This document shows positions 60,197-64,000 of a stretch of DNA of 64,000 nt, one piece after another (the stretch's first letter is position 1; every line of letters starts with the position of its first letter). The notes under the pieces were generated by a model, which saw nothing but the letters and a program-made list of their open reading frames with translations, was not told where the DNA came from and ran no database searches. The stretch comes from Martinezella rhizogenes (lineage in GTDB: Bacteria > Pseudomonadota > Alphaproteobacteria > Rhizobiales > Rhizobiaceae). A program made the position numbers and the translations under genes. Location: contig JAAMEZ010000036.1 in assembly GCA_013322215.1 (NCBI GenBank), positions 1,037,277 through 1,101,276 on the forward strand, read 5' to 3'.

Positions 60197-61021
60197 ATGG
60201 TTCATAAGAATACCCGCCCGACCGTCGCCGACATTCGTGCCATGAAGGCGCGGGGCGAAAAGATTTCCATGCTCTATGTCACGACGCCGGAGGAGGCTGC
60301 GGCCGCTGACGCCGCGGGTATCCACATGCTTTCGATCGAAGGTCGTTTCTTCTCGCCGGAGATGCGCGCGGCGGCGGGGCGCTGCTTCGTGCAGGTCGGC
60401 CTTCCCTATGGCGGATGGGGCAAATTCGAGGGCCAACCGCTTGCGACCGCCGAGGACTATCTGCGCGCCGCCTTTCATTTTTCCGCCATGGGGGGAGATT
60501 GCTTCTACTGCGCGGCATCGCTGGATATCCAGAAAATGCTTTGCGACAACCACGTCCCGATCGTCGCCCATGTCGGGTTGATTCCCTCCTACATTACCTG
60601 GACAGGGTTTCGAGCGGTGGGCAAGACGGCACAGGAGGCGCTTGACGTCTTCCGGCACGTCAAGCGGCTCGAGGCAATCGGCTGCTTCGGCGCGGAGCTG
60701 GAGGTCGTGCCCGATCGCGTCGGCGAGCTGATCTCCCGGAATACCTCGATGATCATGCTGGGCATGGGCGCCGGGCCAGGTGCGGATGCGCAGTATCTCT
60801 TTGCTGAAGACGTGCTCGGCCACACTGACGGCCACCGGCCGCGCCACGCCAAGACCTATCGCAACTTCGCCGCCGAATTCGACAGGCTACAGAAGGAGCG
60901 TATTGCCGCCTTCCGTGAGTTCATCGCCGATGTGAACACCGGCGCCTATCCGCAGCCGCAGCACAATGTCGCGATCGGCGACACGGAATTCAACGCTTTC
61001 AAAGCCGAACTCGGCCTCTGA
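60197..61021 (+). CDS. Divergent PanB-like (ketopantoate hydroxymethyltransferase fold) protein
   Basis: 274 residues from the ATG at 60197. It retains the PanB framework: RPTVADIRAMKARGEKISMLYV, VPIVAHVGLIPSYITWTGFRAVG, AELEVVPDRVGELIS (catalytic Glu of the LECVP motif), MLGMGAGPGADAQYLFAEDVLG and VNTGAYPQPQHNV. The PanB metal-site positions (Asp of VGDSLG, Asp of LADLPF, Lys/Glu of VKIEGG) read SIEGRF, QVGLPYG and YCAASL instead. It is therefore unlikely to make ketopantoate. A one-carbon or aldol/retro-aldol role on an inositol-derived intermediate is possible. Confidence 0.78.
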   Translation: MVHKNTRPTVADIRAMKARGEKISMLYVTTPEEAAAADAAGIHMLSIEGRFFSPEMRAAAGRCFVQVGLPYGGWGKFEGQPLATAEDYLRAAFHFSAMGGDCFYCAASLDIQKMLCDNHVPIVAHVGLIPSYITWTGFRAVGKTAQEALDVFRHVKRLEAIGCFGAELEVVPDRVGELISRNTSMIMLGMGAGPGADAQYLFAEDVLGHTDGHRPRHAKTYRNFAAEFDRLQKERIAAFREFIADVNTGAYPQPQHNVAIGDTEFNAFKAELGL

Positions 61022-61039
61022 TCAACAAAGGAAAATCCC

Positions 61040-62041
61040 ATGCTTAAAGTTGGCCTTCTTGGTGCCGGCCGCATTGCCGGCGTGCACGCCACCGCGATCT
61101 CCAGCCATCCGGGCAGCACACTGGTTGCCGTATCCGATATCAACACGGTGGCAGCAGAAAAGATCGCCGGCCAGTACGGCGCCGAGGCGCGAGACACCGA
61201 CGCCATCCTCGGTGACAGCGCAATCGATGCCGTGCTGATCGCCACCTCCACCGACACGCATTCCGACCTCATCGAAAGGGCGACGGCGGCTGGCAAGGCG
61301 GTGCTTTGCGAAAAGCCCGTCGATCTCAGCCTTGCGCGGGCGCTTAGCTGCCAGAAGACCGTTGCCGCCACAGGCCGTCCCGTGATGATCGGTTTCAACC
61401 GCCGTTTCGATCCGAACTTTTCGACGCTGAAGAAGGCTGTCGATGCGGGTGAGATCGGCAAACCGGAACTGCTGTCGATCACTTCCTTCGATCCCGCTCC
61501 GCCGCCGGTTGCTTATATCAAGGTCTCGGGCGGTCTCTTCCGAGACATGATGATCCACGACTTCGACATGGCGAATTTCATTATGGGCGCGGCGCCGGTC
61601 ACGGTGACGGCCGTCGGCTCTTCCATCGTTGATCCGGCAATCGGAGAGGCAGGGGACGTCGATACGGCTGTGGTGGCACTTACCTATGCCGATGGCCGCA
61701 TTGCCGTCATCAAGAACAGCCGTCGCGCCGTCTATGGCTATGACCAGCGGGTCGAACTGCTGGGCTCCGAAGGGTTGCTGCAGGCACAGAACATGCTGGA
61801 AAACACCGTCGTGAAATCGACAACGCAAGGCGTGACCGGCGCCAAGCCGACCTATTTCTTCCTGGAGCGCTACATGCCGGCCTATGCGGCCGAATGGGCG
61901 GCTTTCGTGGATGCGGTCAATGGAAACAAGGTTTTGCCGGTGACGCTTGCTGATGGCGTTGCCGCGCTGGCCATGGCGGAAGCGGCAACCCTCTCGGTCA
62001 AAACCGGTGCTCCCGTCTCGCTTGCGACCCTGCTCGGCTGA
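61040..62041 (+). CDS. Gfo/Idh/MocA-family dehydrogenase (inositol 2-dehydrogenase-like)
   Basis: 333 residues. The NAD motif is VGLLGAGRIAGVHA, the EKP motif VLCEKPVDLSLA, and the catalytic region GGLFRDMMIHDFDMANFIMG carries the Asp and His of inositol dehydrogenases. MocA and IolG belong here. It would oxidise the inositol or inosamine ring after demethylation or transport. It is 18 bp after the PanB-like gene, in the same operon. Confidence 0.88.
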   Translation: MLKVGLLGAGRIAGVHATAISSHPGSTLVAVSDINTVAAEKIAGQYGAEARDTDAILGDSAIDAVLIATSTDTHSDLIERATAAGKAVLCEKPVDLSLARALSCQKTVAATGRPVMIGFNRRFDPNFSTLKKAVDAGEIGKPELLSITSFDPAPPPVAYIKVSGGLFRDMMIHDFDMANFIMGAAPVTVTAVGSSIVDPAIGEAGDVDTAVVALTYADGRIAVIKNSRRAVYGYDQRVELLGSEGLLQAQNMLENTVVKSTTQGVTGAKPTYFFLERYMPAYAAEWAAFVDAVNGNKVLPVTLADGVAALAMAEAATLSVKTGAPVSLATLLG

Positions 62042-62135
62042 GTCTCGCAGCGTCCCTCTATGGCGGAAAGACAAATCCAAACAGTCGCGCCAAAGCGGCC
62101 GCCATCCCTCCTTTCGCAATGCCGGGAGATCGGAA

Positions 62136-62423
62136 ATGCTGTCATCCTCGAACTTGAAGACACCGCTGAGCATACGGGAGCTGAAGCAGCTGATTGCCGA
62201 CCGACACATCGATTTTCCTGCCCTTCCGGAACAAGCGATGCGGCTACTTCTCAGCAAGCCGGAGATTATCGCCTTCGGAACGCTGCAGTCGGTTGCGCGA
62301 AACTGCGGCGTTTCGCGAACCACCATCATCCGACTTGCGTCTCGAAGCGGATATTCGAGCTTCAAAGAGATGAAGGGCGCTTTTCGTCAACACCTGCTCT
62401 CCGTCGCCCGGACGAACCAATAA
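62136..62423 (+). CDS. Stand-alone RpiR-type helix-turn-helix protein without SIS domain
   Basis: 95 residues from the ATG at 62136 (GGGAGA upstream). LKQLIADRHIDFPALPEQAMRLLLSKPEIIAFGTLQSVARNCGVSRTTIIRLASRSGYSSFKEMKGAFRQHL is the RpiR N-terminal HTH. Normal RpiR proteins continue for about 180 residues with a phosphosugar-binding SIS domain; here the gene ends and the MocF-like gene begins 30 bp later, with no SIS remnant. It may be a degenerate relic or a dominant mini-regulator. Confidence 0.75.
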   Translation: MLSSSNLKTPLSIRELKQLIADRHIDFPALPEQAMRLLLSKPEIIAFGTLQSVARNCGVSRTTIIRLASRSGYSSFKEMKGAFRQHLLSVARTNQ

Positions 62424-62453
62424 TCGGCTTGGATAACAGCAAAGGCTTTTGCG

Positions 62454-63680
62454 ATGACTTCTTTCGTTATCATTGGCGCAGGGGAATGCGGTGCCCGTGC
62501 CGCTCTGACCTTGCGTGAGCGCGGTTTTGCGGGAGATGTGACGCTCGTCGGCAGTGAGGCACTCCTGCCCTATGAACGGCCGCCCTTGTCCAAGGCGGGA
62601 CTTCTACAGGGTGCCGAGCCCAAATGGATCGCGGATGTCGGCCGCTACAAGGAGCTCGGTATCGCAATTCGGATCGGTACAACCGCAATTGCCATCGATC
62701 GCCTGCAAAAGATTGTCGAGCTTTCCGATGACACCACGCTTGGCTATGACAAGCTGCTTCTGGCGACCGGCGCGAGACCGCGCGAGCTTGGAAATGCTGT
62801 CAGTACGCACGGCCACATCCGTTCACTGAGAACCCATTCAGACGCCATGGCGCTGCGGCCATTCCTGAAATCCGGCCGGTCCATCGCGATCCTCGGCGGC
62901 GGCTTCATCGGCCTCGAGCTCGCGGCCAGTGCCAGAACGCTTGGTGCATCGGTCATCCTGCTCGAAGGACTGCCTCGTATTCTGTCGCGAGGTGTCCCGG
63001 CGGAGATCGCTGCGCGGATCGCAGACCGTCACGCGGCTGAGGGGGTAGACATCCGCTGTGGCGTGAAAATCGTTTCGGTCACGGAGACGGTTGCAGGTGT
63101 TTCGATAGCTCTTGACGGAGCTGATACGATCGCCGCCGATATTCTGGTCGTCGGGATCGGCGCCATTCCGAATGCTGAATTGGCCGCGGTTGCAGGTCTT
63201 GCGATCGAGAACGGCATCTCGGTGGACAGCAACTTGCGCACCAGCGATCCCGACATTTTCGCGGCCGGCGATTGCTGTTCCTTTCCCTCGGTCCATTTCG
63301 GTGACCGTCGGCTTCGCCTTGAATCCTGGCGCAACGCACAGGAGCAGGGGGTTCGCGCAGCGGCTTGTATGATGGGGGCGACGGAGGCGCCGCTATCCGT
63401 CCCCTGGTTCTGGTCGGACCAGTATGATCTGACGCTCCAGGTCACAGGACTTGCCGACGGAGCGATGACGATGATCAGGCGCAACCTCTCTGAGGATGCG
63501 TTCATCCTGTTCCACCTGGATGGAGGTGGAAAAATCCTCGCCGCAAGCGGTATCGGACTGGGCAATGCGGTCGCCCGCGACATTCGTCTGGCTGAAATGT
63601 TGATTGCCGCCGGAAGACGACCCGATCCGACGGCACTCGCAAATCCGGAAATGAAACTGAAGCAGTTGCTCGCCGCCTAG
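62454..63680 (+). CDS. mocF: MocF-like ferredoxin reductase (FAD, NAD(P)H)
   Basis: 408 residues. The FAD motif is FVIIGAGECGARAALTLRERG, then LPYERPPLSK, the NAD motif SIAILGGGFIGLELAASARTLG, ASDPDIFAAGDCC-type (here TSDPDIFAAGDCC) and the C-terminal oxygenase-coupled reductase domain (WFWSDQYDLTLQVTG). This is the BphA4/RhlG-type reductase for Rieske ferredoxins. It supplies electrons through MocE to the MocD-like hydroxylase. Confidence 0.85.
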   Translation: MTSFVIIGAGECGARAALTLRERGFAGDVTLVGSEALLPYERPPLSKAGLLQGAEPKWIADVGRYKELGIAIRIGTTAIAIDRLQKIVELSDDTTLGYDKLLLATGARPRELGNAVSTHGHIRSLRTHSDAMALRPFLKSGRSIAILGGGFIGLELAASARTLGASVILLEGLPRILSRGVPAEIAARIADRHAAEGVDIRCGVKIVSVTETVAGVSIALDGADTIAADILVVGIGAIPNAELAAVAGLAIENGISVDSNLRTSDPDIFAAGDCCSFPSVHFGDRRLRLESWRNAQEQGVRAAACMMGATEAPLSVPWFWSDQYDLTLQVTGLADGAMTMIRRNLSEDAFILFHLDGGGKILAASGIGLGNAVARDIRLAEMLIAAGRRPDPTALANPEMKLKQLLAA

Positions 63681-63715
63681 CGACTTATCCGAACTTGACG
63701 CAGAGAATGATAACA

Positions 63716-64000
63716 ATGACGACTTCATATGCCCTGACCGTATCCTGCCAATCGACACGAGGGATTGTCGCGGCGATCTCGAACTATCTGGCCGATGAGG
63801 GCTGCAACATCGTCGATTCCAGCCAGTTCGACGATCTCGATACCGGCATGTTCTTCATGCGCGTCTCCTTCATCTCCGAGGAAGGTGTCGGCGAGGCAGC
63901 CCTGGTCGAAGGCTTCAAGCCGATCGCCGAGAAGTTCGCCATGGTGTCAGAGTTCCACGATGCCAGGAAGCGCATGAAGGTGCTGCTCATGGTCTCGCGC
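63716..64000 (+). CDS. purU: Formyltetrahydrofolate deformylase (PurU), 5' part
   Basis: The first 95 codons are in the window. An N-terminal ACT domain (YALTVSCQSTRGIVAAISNYLADEGCNIVDSSQFDDLDTGMFFMRVSF) is followed by the start of the formyltransferase-type domain (MKVLLMVS). PurU hydrolyses 10-formyl-tetrahydrofolate to formate and folate. At the end of a demethylation operon it would clear the one-carbon unit released from the methyl group. An in-frame ATG at 63707 is an alternative start. The gene continues beyond the right edge. Confidence 0.88.
   Translation, partial: MTTSYALTVSCQSTRGIVAAISNYLADEGCNIVDSSQFDDLDTGMFFMRVSFISEEGVGEAALVEGFKPIAEKFAMVSEFHDARKRMKVLLMVSR

Noticed and set aside
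1..64000. Insertion sequences, phage genes, CRISPR arrays, tRNA or rRNA genes
   Set aside because: I read both strands for transposase/integrase motifs, regularly spaced repeats and tRNA-like cloverleafs and found none that hold up.

Overview
The window is high-GC alphaproteobacterial DNA, most likely from the Rhizobium/Agrobacterium group. Support comes from a rhizobial-type intergenic palindromic repeat at about 10006-10104, a rhizopine-catabolism-like (moc) gene set, and dense ABC-uptake/catabolic operons each paired with its own regulator. I see no rRNA, tRNA, CRISPR, transposase or phage genes. It looks like accessory metabolic territory of a chromid, megaplasmid or chromosomal island.

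Region 1 (1-18.3 kb) reads as an electrophile/quinone stress and detoxification island. It holds a tautomerase and cupin with a divergent LysR gene, two paralogous double-CMD proteins, two paralogous LysR/flavodoxin divergent pairs, and a six-gene operon (flavodoxin, small dimeric-barrel protein, Zn alcohol dehydrogenase, DJ-1/PfpI, lipocalin-like, amidohydrolase). It also holds an aldo/keto reductase, a KefF/KefC-type K+ efflux pair, an NTF2-like protein, an MDR oxidoreductase and a WYL regulator. Two broken genes lie here: an AraC-type regulator with lost 5' end and an internal stop, and a DUF1330 gene frameshifted by an apparent 5-bp insertion.

Region 2 (18.3-26.2 kb) has a minus-strand operon for a periplasmic molybdenum hydroxylase (Mo subunit with Tat signal, 2Fe-2S subunit, di-haem cytochrome c, outer-membrane channel). 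A TetR/SDR pair and a second aldo/keto reductase follow.

Region 3 (26.3-34.8 kb) is an eight-gene minus-strand operon. A ribose-type ABC importer is followed by a phosphotriesterase-like hydrolase, a GATase-like protein, a PfkB kinase, a BtpA/SgcQ protein and an M20 amidohydrolase. A cupin-XRE regulator lies just upstream, and two CAAGTNACTTG operators sit between it and the importer. The substrate is unknown.

Region 4 (35.1-45.6 kb) is a gallate-type aromatic catabolic cluster. galB, an extradiol (VOC) dioxygenase, galC and galD run rightward. A branched-chain-type ABC importer, a DUF1932 dehydrogenase and a LysR protein with two tandem winged helices run leftward. The shared promoter region contains an extended dyad. 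The usual LigB-type gallate dioxygenase is absent, so the VOC protein is the candidate ring-cleavage enzyme.

Region 5 (45.7-53.2 kb) is a polar amino-acid ABC importer with an Asp/Glu/hydantoin racemase and a D-amino-acid dehydrogenase-like enzyme, plus an Lrp regulator, a LysR regulator and a ThDP-dependent enzyme.

Region 6 (53.6-64.0 kb) is a moc-like operon controlled by a divergent LacI regulator. It contains a MocD-like di-iron hydroxylase, a sugar ABC importer, a MocE Rieske ferredoxin, a TIM-barrel isomerase, a divergent PanB-like protein, a MocA/IolG-like dehydrogenase, a minimal RpiR helix-turn-helix protein, a MocF-like ferredoxin reductase and the start of purU. The set fits oxidative demethylation of a methylated inositol or inosamine with disposal of the released one-carbon unit.
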